This document shows, in pieces, positions 21,915 to 33,199 of a stretch of DNA of 64,000 nt. Below the pieces are notes generated by a model that saw only the letters and a program-made list of their open reading frames with translations, had not been told where the DNA came from and did no database searches. A program made the position numbers and the translations under genes. Positions within the stretch are counted from its first letter, which is position 1. Every line of letters starts with the position of its first letter. Source of the DNA: Beta vulgaris subsp. vulgaris (taxonomy: Eukaryota; Streptophyta; Magnoliopsida; Caryophyllales; Amaranthaceae); the NCBI RefSeq assembly GCF_026745355.1, contig NC_079209.1, forward strand, positions 4,696,507 to 4,760,506. Direction: 5' to 3'.

Positions 21915-22460
21915 TTGATTTCGGAGTACGATTCTGATGCTTTGATGGTGAGCATGGATGATCAGAAAGAGTTGATTGGGTGCTCGGGATCATGGGTCTT
22001 GGATTCGGGTTCTTCTCATCATTCCTCACCATGCAAGGAGTTGTTTCGGAATTTCAAATCCGAAAAACTTGAAAAGGTCTATCTTGCAGATGGCAAGACA
22101 GTGGAAGTCATGGGGAAAGGTGATGTGAGTGTGAAACTCACTCATGGTGGCTCGTTGGAGTTGAAGGATGTCAAGTTTATCCCAAGGTTGAAGAAAAGCT
22201 TGATATCAGTAGCCCAACTTGCTACATCGGGTTACAAGGTTGTGTTTGATGGTGGTTCTTGGAAGATTGTCAAGGGAGCAATGATCATAGCTCGTGGGAC
22301 AAGGACTGGAACACTTTACACCATGGGGAGCACAGTGAAGGGGCCCGGGATTGGGATGAGAACTTCATATAAAGTGTCGTTTGGTCGGAAAACTATCGAT
22401 AGTGGGCCAAGGGATGAGAACCGTGGTGAAGCGGTATCCCGGTGGCAAATTAAACGGTAA
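21915..22460 (+). CDS. Element B protease region, truncated pol
   Basis: Reads SWVLDSGSSHHSSP, the aspartic protease active site, and continues through the flap region (KVYLADGKTVEVMGKGDV) to TRTGTLYTMGS, the point where the pre-integrase zinc domain normally begins. The following sequence is unrelated, so pol is cut there. Acidic residues (ESDDEEDAS) just upstream link it to gag. 22461-23000 has no ORF and ends in a purine tract (CAAGTGGGAT, 23002-23011). Confidence 0.75.
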   Translation: MISEYDSDALMVSMDDQKELIGCSGSWVLDSGSSHHSSPCKELFRNFKSEKLEKVYLADGKTVEVMGKGDVSVKLTHGGSLELKDVKFIPRLKKSLISVAQLATSGYKVVFDGGSWKIVKGAMIIARGTRTGTLYTMGSTVKGPGIGMRTSYKVSFGRKTIDSGPRDENRGEAVSRWQIKR

Positions 22461-23011
22461 GCGAACAAGGTGAAGACGGCACACAAGCATGTAGTGTCGG
22501 AAATCCTAAGTGGAACAAAGGGTGTATTGTTCGAGTGGGAGCAATGTGAGTTTGCTTATAGAACAATGAGAAGCTTCTTTGACTTAGGTGGTAATTGGTT
22601 TTATTGAAGTTTGATGAGACTTCAATGTGCTTCTTTGGTTGGAGAGGAAGTGATTATCTTCTTTAGTTGTTGAGGAAGGGATCTTCATTTGGTTGTGCTT
22701 GTCTCTAAGGTGATCCGACCTCCGGGGTAGGAGGGTGTGTAGGTTCATGGAGTGATGGTGCAATGATTTAGAGGTTAGTTATTAAGAATCAAAGTCGGTG
22801 TAGGCTTTGATATCTTTGAATTGGAGTTGGTGCAAACTTCAATGTTAGTTTCCTTGGTGTAGAGGAGATGTTGTCATGGGATGCTTGATGTATGTCATGG
22901 TTTGGACACGACTCGAGATTGCTTTTGCAGTGGGAGTTGTGTGTAGGAAGATGAATGAGAGGATGATGAAGGTATGAAGTTTTCTTCACTTACACCTATC
23001 TCAAGTGGGAT

Positions 23012-23607
23012 TGTTGGGTATATGGTAGTATATGAAGCTCATGGAGGTGTATGGTGTGAGATGAGGTTGCGTAGAAGAAAAACGTCATTTGGGACATAAG
23101 GCCAACTTTGAATGGACATACTTTCAATCTATAAATGATTTTGAGGTGATTCAAAGTGGAGGTGATAGCTTGTTCCGAGAGCTTTCCAATGATAGGTCAT
23201 ACGTCAATTCCGGTGAGAAACGAGAAAGTTATGCAATTTTACGAAGAACTGACAAAACTGACGGGGTTCTCCGGCCGCGGTTGTCGAGCGCGGCCCGGGG
23301 TGTCGAACCGCAAAGCCTAGTTTTTTCCGGTTTTTGGTATTAATGAGGGTATAATATAAACCCTAATTATGTTTATTCATTATTCATCATCTTTAAACAC
23401 ATAGTTTGAGAGAGAGAAAGCTTAGAGAGAGCTTTGAGTGCTTTTGTAATCTCTATAACATTCATCGATTCCTAGTGCAGATTCGTGGTTTTTCTCCCAG
23501 TTCTTGGTTTCCACGTAAAATTTCTGGTGTGTTCTTTCCTGCTTTATTATTTGATATTCTATTATTGTTTGCTATTATTTCTAGATTGATAGTCAATAGA
23601 ACTTACA
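23012..23607 (+). repeat. 3' LTR of element B
   Basis: 596 bp. Compared with the 5' LTR it lacks one or two bases at about a dozen places and has few substitutions. Confidence 0.88.
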
Positions 23608-23675
23608 AATCGGTCATGTGTCTGGGCCTGGTCCACACTATTTTTAGTGTGAACCGGGTCCATGCAAGACCGATT
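23608..23675. repeat. 68-nt imperfect palindrome abutting element B
   Basis: Outer arms AATCGGTC and GACCGATT are perfect complements and the inner arms GGTCCACACTA/TAGTGTGAACC nearly so. The target duplication AATCG of element B is the first five bases of this hairpin, so B inserted at its foot. Confidence 0.75.
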
Positions 23676-24455
23676 GTTTAAATTTGTTTCTACCACGCAC
23701 TAGTACTTTGGGGGGATAGGAAGGGGGTGGGTCGTTGCTATGAGATGAGGACCGCGGGAATCTGGGATACAGAAGCCGGCCAGTCCTGTGTATACAACAA
23801 AGAGAGGAACATATTAACAATGTAAAGTAATTAAACTGACACACATCTTGATTTTATTTTTTTAAACGATTTCACTGTTGTTGCTAGAAATTGGTTAACT
23901 TCTATAATTAATGATTTAGTTCTGTATTAGTAATGTTTGTTCATATACTTATATATTAAGTTATTAACAAGTGGATCACATATTACAATGTCAAAAAAAA
24001 CAACCACATTGACATATTATTATTGTATGCTTCATCACAATCAACAACTTCGAATAGGATTTTAACGTGACTTAGATAATGTTAGTTGTCATTGTATAGT
24101 AACCCTAAAAAAAAAGTTGTCATTGTCTCATTGATAATTGATCTAAAAGTTTGAAGATAATTAAAGCAGCCAGCTAATAGTACTGCTAAGTTTTATGATT
24201 AATAATAAGATATATTATTCTATTGCTTATCACGGGATTCTGGATGATTTGGTTTGAATATTAGAATGGAAGAAAAACAAAGAAATGTATTGTCCACTTG
24301 TCCATGAAGGCTGAAGCTGTCTTGAACCATTACTTCCAATTAATATTACTACTAGTATTGGGATTCGGGTTTTTCGTGAAGAAGAGGTAGAGTTTTTAAA
24401 TATTATTTATATTTGTATTTTTGGCATTATCTTCGACGTTGGTTTCTAATTTATA
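23676..24455. other. Intergenic, no gene seen
   Basis: AT-rich sequence with no coding or transposon signature that I recognise. Confidence 0.4.
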
Positions 24456-24610
24456 TATCATGGAAAAACTCACTATATTATTCAGAAATACTATATCATG
24501 CAGAAGCTATATCATTTTTTAACAATCTATTATATCATTTAGACACTCATTATGTCATGTAGAAACTCACTATATAATTCAGACATTCACTAGCTCTATC
24601 GTGCAGAACC
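24456..24610. repeat. Degenerate tandem repeat, CACTATATCATTCAG type
   Basis: About seven units of roughly 20 bp (AAACTCACTATATAATTCAG and variants). The reverse complement resembles the GATATAGTG units at 20066-20452. The two arrays may be arms of one fold-back element into which B inserted. 24611-25360 holds nothing recognisable. Confidence 0.6.
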
Positions 24611-25361
24611 TACACAATTTTATATGTTAAAGTACATATCACGATATATTACACAACCTACATCTTCCTACATTTTAAAACAATAAAAATAAAACCTCCA
24701 TATATTCTAGACCAATGAGAAGTTAATGGAGAAAGTTCAAGATTAAACCTACCTTTCTTTAGTACTCATTGTGTTTACAAATCAAATTAAAGCACATATC
24801 ATATAAATATGAAACAATTTGTTGAATTCTGAAAGATTAGTAATGTTGCTACGGTATGTTGCTACGGTGCCCTTCAAGCCTCAATAGACCAACATGATTA
24901 ACAATATCAAATATTCATATTTGGAGGAGACGAATGATGCAACATTTGTTTCTTATCAAAGGAAAAGGAAATATGAGGTGTATATTTATTAGATATCGTA
25001 CCTTCGATTACTTTAATACTCTACCCTTAATTCTAATTAAATCGCTAATTCGAATTGCAGTAGGTTGCTTTAATACGTTAGCATCGTCAATGTTTTCTTT
25101 TATACCTTATTTTAATATAAAGTTTTAAATACAGTATAAATGAATCTTACTTTAAAGTATTTTCAAACACTTTTCAATGGTACAAAAATTATAATTTTAC
25201 GAACTATATATTAAAAATTATAATCAATTTATATTTAAGATTTTCATTGTGAACCCAAATCTATTTATTCTTATCCTAAACACTATTTGTATTTCAATTA
25301 ATTTAGAACTCTTAATGAGTGCGACATATGGCATCCAATGAGGACGCCAAATATCGCGACC

Positions 25362-25461
<100 letters not shown>

Positions 25462-25953
25462 GTTTTTAAAACTTAATAGAACCTGCCCTACTCATCGCAA
25501 GTAAGTACATGTATTTTTTCGTATGATTAAATTCACCACTCTTGCAACAAATAAAGTCTAAACTTCTGCGACAAAGATAGGCTTACTAAGTGCCTGATTA
25601 TGCCATTTTAACGTCAGAAAAACGACAGACGATAAATGCATAAATACTTAGATTATCAAAGAAAATTGTCATCTGAACGACCAAACCATAAGTGCAAAAG
25701 TTATGACCACTCCCATGAGTGGTCTAAAAAGACATAAACATAGGTCACCCCCCATGAGTGACCCAAAGCAAAGTATATCAAAATATTCTAAAAGTTCAAA
25801 AGACAAGCATATGAAAACGAACTTAAAGTTAAGCGTCTCGGTCGCCAGATTCCTTCTCCATCGACGCAGCAGACGACGGAACATCAGGTGCCAAGTCCTT
25901 TTCTGTGTCTGGATCAGGAGGTACGTCTAACGTTGTAAAAGCAGCGCAAGACA
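25462..25953 (-). other. Flank of the gypsy-type relic, with small hairpins
   Basis: Contains GACCACTCCCATGAGTGGTC (a perfect hairpin, about 25708-25727) and a related CACCCCCCATGAGTGACC (about 25745). Interrupted at 25953 by a hAT element. No firm coding call. Confidence 0.35.
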
Positions 25954-26486
25954 TAGGGATGGCAATTGGGCGGGGCGGGTGCGGAGGATGGTACCTCCAC
26001 ACCCGCACAAAATTTCGATCCCCATCCCCGCCCCACCACCCATTGCGGGGAAAAATTCCAGACCCATCCCCGCCCCACCAGGTATTTATTTATACCCATC
26101 CCCACCCCACCACCCGCATGGGTACCCACACCCGCTTCATACCCGCATCGTACCCACTTTATCCCCACCCCCACCACCCTCACGGGTATCCGCACCCACT
26201 TCGTACCTGCGTCATACCCACATATTTATATTTGCAAGATATAATTATTAATAATATAAGTATATAAGTAGAATTTTAATCATATATATGTGGGAGGGCG
26301 GTGGTGGGGCGGGGCGGGCAGGATGGGGCGGGATAGCATAAAATCCACACCCGCTCCACCACCCATTGCGGGTAGGATTTTAATCCCCATCCCCGCCCCA
26401 TCCCCACCAAACCTAGACCCATCCCCACCCCACTTGGGCGGGGATGGGGCGGGTCTCCTACTTGACTCGCCCCACTGTCATCCCTA
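25954..26486. mobile_element. Non-autonomous hAT element, TSD GCAAGACA
   Basis: Inverted ends TAGGGATGGCAAT and the complement of TAGGGATGACAGT are flanked by an exact 8-bp duplication, GCAAGACA (25946-25953, 26487-26494). The interior is strikingly GC-rich for this window, with many CCCATCCCCGCCCCACC-type repeats on both strands. No transposase. The ORFs over it are repeat artefacts. Confidence 0.88.
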
Positions 26487-26575
26487 GCAAGACACAGTCT
26501 TTCCACCGTCTGGATGATCGGCACTTGGAGAAGAATCCGCTGTAGCTGATAGCTCGTTTGGGTCCATCAGATCCT

Positions 26576-28254
26576 TTATGCCCCTAGGCATTCAAGGAAA
26601 ATATCTACGTCTTTTTGCGGCTCCCATGATGCGGTCTTCTTCATTAAAAACTGGTACATCAGCTTCGCCCTCACCCTAGTGGTCACCTCGGCTTCGAGCA
26701 AGTCCAGCTCATTCTTCTGAGTGTCAACTTGGGCCTGAAGCGCCTCGATCTCTAGACACGATGCTTTCTCCAGATCCTCGGCTTTTTGCCTTATCTCCTC
26801 CAACTCTTCACCGTTTTTCTTCAACGTCTCCTCCATCTTCATCATAGCCAACTGATTCTTCTTCAACTCTGCGTCTTTATTTTTCACCTCAAGCTCGAAC
26901 TTGTCAGCTTTGATTTTCATCAATTGATGGCCTTTAACAGAGACGACATCTGCTTCTTAGCCATAAGAAAGTGTTGCGACGCCTGCGTAACGACAAGTCA
27001 TATGTAAGTAAACGGTTGCGATTTATCTCCAGTGTTAGTAAAAGGAAAGAAAAACGAAAGAAAACAAATATAGAAGATGAGCTCTAAGCCATATGACATC
27101 ATGCGAGGGAGAGTATGTTCTTTTTATCCTCTCCTCAGCACATGGGAAAAGAAGCCTCTCTGATTCAAGCCATATCGATCTTTCCAACGACATAAAGTCA
27201 TTAGGCACCGTCACGGTGTATGATGGACCTCCCTTCTCTGGGGGAACCATAAAGTCAGTCCTGCGCACCTTGGGCGCAGTTTCGCGTTCGTCGTCCTCCA
27301 ATTGGACGACAGTTGTATCCCTCTTGCTTAACTTCGTTATAAACGTTATCGCGATAGATATTTCCCTATCTCTCTTTTTCTGCGTAACGTCTCTGATTCG
27401 CCAACGCTTGACTGTTCTATAGAGACATGATTGGGAAGAACCTATTGAAGAAAAAGTCGTTATGCAAACGAAGTTTTCGACGATGATGAAAGATAAGAAG
27501 TGACGCAAAGAAATCTTACCATAAGCCACAGATGAGCAGCTGTCTTGATTGGTGAATAAAATTCTCCTGAATTGTCTTTCCTCCTTTGATGCTTCCAAAA
27601 ACTTTTCACACAGTCGCGCAGATTCGTCGCGATGAGTCAACAACTTTGGGTTTAGACATGTATAAGAAATGTTGTAAGAACATTGTTAACGACGCGACGT
27701 GCTAACAAACGATTAAAACATTACGAACCTTCTGTGTTCCAGCCACTAATTAACGCCTTTCCAACCTCTCCCAGAGAGGACCTCTTCACAAGAACATTTC
27801 TATTTTTCCAGCCTCTGTCGTTTGATTGGACTCCACCACCAACCAACGTTTCCAGCCTTGCTTTGGCATGAACGACTATTTTGTTTTTTTGCTTTAACCC
27901 TAATTTCATAGCACAACAGCAGGTCGTGAAGAGTAAAAACTTCCTCCCACGACGCCATCACTCTGTCAACGATGCTCAAGATTCTCCAAACTCGGGGCAT
28001 TATTTTCCATGGGCTAATTTGATAAATTTGCATGAGATCCCTAACTATAGGGGAGAAGGGTAAGCGAAAACCTATCTTAAAAGGGCACTCATAGAGAACC
28101 ACCTAGTTACTTGGGACATCTTAGGTTGTTCACGGGGTTCTACGTTCCTAATAATGGTGTCGGTTGGAAGATTCCCCAACTCTAGGAATTTCATCACATC
28201 GTCCTCAGTCATAGTAGATTGTTCATCCTCAACGTCATTTTTATTTTCTACCAC
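26576..28254 (-). pseudogene. Decayed 'putative gypsy-type transposon' domain protein
   Basis: Read on the minus strand from 28254 down: an acidic N-terminal part (ENKNDVEDEQSTMTEDDVMK); then at 27930-28102 the block ECPFKIGFRLPFSPIVRDLM and QISPWKIMPRVWRIL, the signature of plant Transposase_28-type proteins; then a middle part at 27035-27480 with PPEKGGPSYTVTVPNDF; then a coiled-coil at 26576-26923 (LKKNQLAMMKMEETLKKNGE). Pieces sit in different frames and probably span introns or breaks. These proteins accompany large plant LTR elements, and their function is unknown. Confidence 0.5.
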
Positions 28255-28767
28255 TTTCTCCTTTCCCTTCGATTTTTCTTGGTTTTTTTTACAAAATTCC
28301 TAATACTACACCTACTAGGAGTCATAGATGAGACTAGAGAAACTAAAATTGAGAAATAAAGTGCAAGCAGTGGCGAAAATTTATCTGGTGGTGGAGAGCG
28401 ATTCTGGCAAAGAACAACGGAGGTTTCTAGAGTAAAATAGGATGTTTGAGGAGAGAGAAAAGGTGGCGTGTGTTTGAATTACTTGGGCATGACTTTTATA
28501 GCTCCAATTGTAATCATTAGATTTACAACGGATGAGAATTAATTGCATGATTTTTTCTTATCTTTTATGCGTTGACCCTTCGTTTACTCTTGATAATTTT
28601 TTTATCCAAATCAATTGATTACTCAATTTTCTTATCTATTAGCAGGCAGCCTAACACATTGATATTTGAGTTGATATTTGTGTTTTGCATTTGATGAAAA
28701 GTTGTATTTAACTAATAATTGTCTTATAGATATTGGACTCTCCCCATTTCAACAATTGGGGGCAAAT

Positions 28768-29397
28768 TGTTATGGCTAAATTTTCAGGTTGACATTGATG
28801 CAATGACTTAAGGACTTTGACTATGACGCAAGACCAACCGCATTATGATAACGTAGAGACCGAGTCAATGAAGTTCAAACCACCTGTCCGAGAAAGATGG
28901 AATTAATTTAGATAATGCTCTGCCAACGGGAATAAAGGGATTCAGTAGTTGCACGAAGTGAGGAGGTTGTTATAGCTGAACGAGCCTTGAACGAAGGAAC
29001 TCCGAGATTTCGACAAATGATTGTTGGTGAAGATTTAGTAAAAGCAGTAGTATTTAAGCAGAGAAAAAGCCATACAAAAGAACACTGGATTTTACGAGAG
29101 AAAAAATACATAAGAAAAAGGTAATAATCATTATTCTTGTTTCAATACTTAGATCTGAAAACTTAGATTGTAATGATTGTTGTTCATCTTGGACGACAGT
29201 CATCGATAGTGGATTGGTGGAATCATTTCCACCCGCGATTTTTACTCACCTTCATTGGGGTTTTCCGCGTCACCATTTTCTTGTGTCATTTTATTGAATT
29301 CCCCCTTTGCATTCATTTCTTATTCTGATCATATAAACATATGCTTGTTGTGTCCCCAACATCAATTCTGTCATTGAGGCAAATTTTAGCATAAACA
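28768..29397 (+). repeat. Candidate LTR, TGTTATGGCTAAA..TTTAGCATAAACA
   Basis: 630 bp with 5-TG..CA-3 ends that form an inverted terminal repeat, preceded by a purine-rich ATTGGGGGCAAAT. No second copy or target duplication is visible, so it would be one LTR of a truncated element, perhaps the one carrying the relic at 26576-28254. 28255-28767 holds no gene. Confidence 0.4.
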
Positions 29398-29614
29398 AGA
29401 ACTATGATGGCTTATTTGCTTATGAAAAGTTAAGTGAGAAATCTGTAGGAAAATATTGATGCTGCCCCTAATAGATTATGGATAAAGGTGAATATATAGA
29501 GCGCATACGTAATAAGGCCGAATCATGCGTAATTTGTCACGATTTTCTCAATTTAAGGGTTACTAGTTTTAACTCGTATAAAAGCTCGAGTGCGTTTTCC
29601 ATACAACGTTTTTA

Positions 29615-30706
29615 GGATTTTTTGTCCATAACTGTCTTTATTTGGGACTTTTTTGTGAAAAACTGCCTTATGAATTTTTTTTTGCACACAACTGCCACTA
29701 AAGGGACTTCCGGTTGTTGACTGCTGCCCAAAAAAGTTTCCAGGCGTTGACTTGTGATTTTCGGCAACTTAAAATCACGTGCTTGGCACGTGTTTCATTT
29801 TTTTACGTTTTTTGGACCCAAGACTCAACTTCTTCACTCCTCTCTCTCCTCTCTCCTCTCTCTTCTCTCTTCTCTCACTCTCTCTCTTCTCTCTCCTCCA
29901 AGTTGGGCAGCAGAATTGAAGCCCTACAACTTCCCCCCAACAGCGAATTCAATTCTTTCAGTCAATTGCAATCAACTCATGGTCATTAGCATCAGTAAAT
30001 TGAATTAATTTACTTCTCAGCCTTATTCTCAGCAATGAGTTGATTGGCCACATTCCTTTGCCAATCAATGATTCCTTCATCAATCCATCTCCAATAAGTG
30101 CATCCCAAACTATCCCCCCTTCTTCCAGAATATAATTTGCACCTCTTGAACCTCCTTCCAGGGTTCTTCTCAGTCCAAGATACAAATTCACTAACTTTGA
30201 TTCCACAGTAGCACATTCCAGTTCGTGGTTCAATTACTCCACCAATTTCACTCCCAGTAGACATTTTCTGCACCAAATTAAAAAAAACATTCATCAAAGA
30301 CCAATTCTTTAGAATTAACCACCAAAATAGATGGAATTATGCAAAACAACTACAAAATTAAAATCCCACAAAATGGATGAGTAAACAAGGTACATACACC
30401 TAAGATCGAAAGATTATAAGAGGAATTAGAGGAGAATTCGCTGTTGGTAGGCTTCAATTCTGCCGCCCAAATTGGAGGAGAGAGAAGAGAGAGAAAGAGT
30501 GAAGAACTTGAGTCCTGGGTCCAAAAAAACGTAAAAAATGAAACACGTGCCAAGCACGTGATTTTAAGTTGCCAGAAATCACAAGTCAACGCCTGAAAAC
30601 TTTTTTTGGCAGCAGTGAACAACCGGAAGTCCCTTTAGTGGCAGTTGTGTGCAAAAAAAATTTCATAAGGCAGTTTTTCACAAAAAAGTCCCAAATAAAG
30701 GCAGTC
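29615..30706. mobile_element. Mutator-like element with long TIRs carrying a GRF zinc-finger gene
   Basis: Left TIR 29615-29950 and right TIR 30433-30706 are inverted copies through their length, including ATCACGTGCTTGGCACGTG, GGGACTTCCGGTTGTT and a CT-rich stretch. The outermost 15-20 bp of the right end seem lost, and I see no target duplication. No transposase; the centre holds one small zinc-finger ORF. Long TIRs with a passenger gene fit a Pack-MULE-like element. Confidence 0.75.
30010..30264 (-). CDS. GRF-type zinc-finger protein, 84 aa, passenger of a Mutator-like element
   Basis: Starts MSTGSEIGGVIEPR; the GRF zinc finger is CYCGIKVSEFVSWTEKNPGR followed by RFKRC and GCTYWRWIDE, giving the Cys and aromatic spacing of the domain. 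A basic and acidic tail (NQLIAENKAEK) follows. The sequence TTGGTGCAG just before the start codon looks like a splice acceptor, so transcription may begin with a 5' UTR intron inside the right TIR. GRF fingers bind single-stranded nucleic acid in host proteins such as APE2 and TOP3A; whether this one does is unknown. An upstream in-frame ATG at 30297 is less likely. Confidence 0.7.
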   Translation of the reverse strand: MSTGSEIGGVIEPRTGMCYCGIKVSEFVSWTEKNPGRRFKRCKLYSGRRGDSLGCTYWRWIDEGIIDWQRNVANQLIAENKAEK

Positions 30707-31275
30707 ATACTATTTATTTTTTGAAACTTTTCTTTTGAGCTTTTAGAATAGTATAGGAAATAGAATGTTCTAAATAGGAAATTAATATAATGTTCCATAT
30801 AAAAATAGCATATTTCTAACGAGATATTATAGATAATTTTCTTAAATTAATAGAATAATTGATGTAAACTAGAATTAGTATTTTACTTACATGGTTTTTC
30901 TATTCTACTTATAATAGATTTTACATTTTTTAAGCTAATTAGGGTCCTTTTTTTATTAATTAGATTAAGTAGAAATTAGTTTAGAAGTCACTTTAGGCTT
31001 TTTATTTCCTAGAAGCTGATTTGGCATGATGTTGAAGATGCTTGCTCGACAAGGATTTTTAGTTCGAATTTTAGCCTCCTACTGCTTCACTTACTTGTCA
31101 GAATATTCACTAAACATATATGAAATGCCAAATATCTCCCTAATTTCATCAAACATTTCCAACTTTACCCTTTTTTTATTTTCTTTTCCCTAACCACCAC
31201 CTCTTGCCACCACCTCTAGCCACACCTCACCTCCTCGCTCCACCACCCAAATTTTGAATTTTTTTTAGTTAAGGG
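30707..31275. other. Intergenic, no gene seen
   Basis: AT-rich sequence. A CCACCTC-rich stretch lies near 31190-31240. Confidence 0.35.
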
Positions 31276-31376
31276 GTACTCTGTTTGTCATGCGACGCAA
31301 ATAGGTTTTTTTTGCGTCACTTCCGTGTCTGTGCGACGCAAATCAGGGGACGCAAATCGTCCTTTTTCTACTAGTG
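31276..31376 (-). mobile_element. Terminus of a CACTA (En/Spm) element
   Basis: Ends CCTTTTTCTACTAGTG; the reverse complement CACTAGTAGAAAAAGG is the classic CACTA end. Subterminal GCGACGCAAAT repeats occur at about 31294, 31334 and 31349, in direct and inverted forms. No matching other end is visible upstream, so the element is truncated. It marks the left border of duplicated segment A. Confidence 0.7.
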
Positions 31377-31617
31377 TTACAATTGCGAGAACGTTTCTTA
31401 ATTTGAAAAAGGTTGAGTGCGTAACTTTGTTTTGCTAACTTCTTGAAAGGTTCAAAGAGAAATCTACCTATTACGACAGTAAGACATAATTATATGCACT
31501 GAGTGTGAATTCAAGTCCGCAAGACATTGATACTTCAAAACCTAGTATATATTGCCCATATCATCTTTTTCTAGTCCTATTTCTTTCTATTTTCTTCTTT
31601 TGAATCACGTGGGGGAT

Positions 31618-32366
31618 TGTTGTAGTTTATAAGAGTTTATAGTAGAAACTCAAAGTTTGCTTCAAAAGAATATGAAGAGCCTATTTTACCTTTTGTCCCA
31701 CATTGAAAGAATAGAAGGGAAGAGTAAGGTTTATAACCATTACTCATCCTCTACTCTTTGAGTTGTGTAGCAATGGGGCTTTTAATGGGTCTGTGGTGAT
31801 ATGTGGTTACCACATGCACGCGCCGCCCGCCCGAACCATGCCAGGGCCATGGGAGTGGGCTTTAGGGAATAAACTTAACTTAACTATCTTTTTGGATCAA
31901 TTATTTATCAGCATTTAATGACCGTTTTTATCAGTCTTAAGTTACCGTTTTCCCCCTAATCTCTCTCTTAATATTTCGGTTTTTTCCTAATTTATCTCTT
32001 GATCTACAACCATTATTCTTCCCATTTATTGATCGTTTTTCCCACGATTTGAGCCATGTTTTGATCTCGTTTGTTTTTTCTCTCCCTATAAATACTAGTG
32101 TTTTGGTATTCATTGAGAACACGAAGACGGACAATCACATCTTTTTTTCTCTTTCTTTCTCCTCTATTATTCTGGGCAATATTCAAGATCGTTCTCAATC
32201 TGCTTTTCTGTCAACACCGAAAACGCAGAAACCGTGTGTTCCTGGAGGTTGATTGTTGTGAGTCCGTATGTCGTTACGGGGCAAATTCAACTTTAGGGCA
32301 GTGATCTTTTCACGCCACAGTTGTCAGATAAGTTTATTTTAATTGTTACCAGTTTACGTTTCTACA
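31618..32366 (+). repeat. LTR-like unit in segment A
   Basis: Starts TGTTGTAGTTTATAAGAG after a CGTGGGGGAT purine tract. Holds a TATA box (CCCTATAAATACTAG, about 32081), ends TTTCTACA, and is followed by TGGTACAAGATA, a weak match to an initiator-Met primer site. Also in copy B at 51840-52538. Having both a polypurine tract before it and a primer-like site after it is odd for a solo LTR. Confidence 0.4.
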
Positions 32367-32627
32367 CGTGGTACAAGATATTTTTTTTTTGTTGAATATA
32401 TAAGTGATAGTTGGTGACTAGATGTGGTGGTACATAAGTGGATAACTTTATGAATCTAAAAAAATATAAAATCGATATCAAGGTCTCTTAAGTTGGTTTT
32501 GGATTTTGTTCTAATTATATAATATGATAAACGTGTCTAGTTGTAAAGAAAAAAAAAACTAAACTAAAGTGATGCACCCTTTTGGTAGTTTGAAAATTTG
32601 CTCTTAATAACATTATTCAAAAGAAAT

Positions 32628-33199
32628 AATTGCCCGCTGTCTTGAGTGATATTCAATTCTCCCTTGTTGGTCAGATAGAACGCGTAAATATCTTTGACCT
32701 TAGGGACACCGGACTTGGATTCACTCCAAACAAATCTATCCTGCAGATCTTCGGTAGGAATATGAGTGGCTAATATCTTAATGGCTGTTTCAGAGTTAAA
32801 ACATCTCCAAATGAGCGGAGCATTCCAGATTTTTTGGTGTGAGACCAGAAGATCCTTCACCTTCCGTATTCCCATGCTTATCAGGTTAATCCCAGATTTC
32901 ACTGTGACTGGTTCTTCTCTAAGCCATTTATCAGTCTCGATATTTGTGCTGGATCCATCGCCAATTTGTCTAGTGAAACCTTCCCGACAATCTTGGACGG
33001 CTCTTCATAAACGTCAATACCCTTTTGAAGTTGCATCTTTAGCTCATGATATCCAGGCTTTGTGTAGTAAATTTCTCTTTTGTAAGATCCATAGGGTAAA
33101 TAGGAACGAAGTGGCTCCTGCTCATGCATTAGCTACAACAGCCAGATTAGGTAAGATAATATAGTTTTCATATGTTTGTACTTATTGTCAAAAAAAAAA
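32628..33199 (+). mobile_element. 5'-truncated LINE with inverted 5' part (twin-priming structure), TSD AAAAGAAAT
   Basis: Absent from copy B, where CAAAACAAATTACTTTT marks the empty site. Flanked by AAAAGAAAT (32619-32627, 33200-33208) and ending in about ten A. The right part on the plus strand encodes the end of a LINE RNase H-like domain (ALHKRQYPFEVASLAHDIQA, then VNRNEVAPAHALA). The left part on the minus strand (32665-32900) encodes the preceding reverse-transcriptase zinc region (IWNAPLIWRCFNSETAIKIL, then DRFVWSESKSGVPKVKDIY). That upstream region is inverted relative to the poly-A tail, the hallmark of twin priming. Confidence 0.7.

Larger units (their letters stand above)
20458..23607 (+). 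mobile_element. Copia-derived element 'B' with gag and protease only, TSD AATCG
   Basis: LTRs 20458-21068 and 23012-23607 (TGTTGGGTATATGG..ACTTACA) are flanked by AATCG (20453-20457, 23608-23612). The interior is only 1.94 kb. The primer site TGGTATCAGAGC (21071-21082) is the standard initiator-tRNA-Met complement. Gag and protease are present, while integrase, RT and RNase H are absent. It must rely on polymerase from a relative, like the TR-GAG class of plant elements. Confidence 0.88.

Noticed and set aside
20740..23330. Functional reading of the GC-rich CGGCCGCGG patch in the element B LTRs, for example as a regulatory island
   Set aside because: The two LTR copies disagree by several indels exactly there, which suggests unreliable base calls.
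25905..26524. Several overlapping Pro/His-rich or Gly-rich ORFs on both strands
   Set aside because: They are all readings of the GC-rich repeats inside the hAT element and have no domain.
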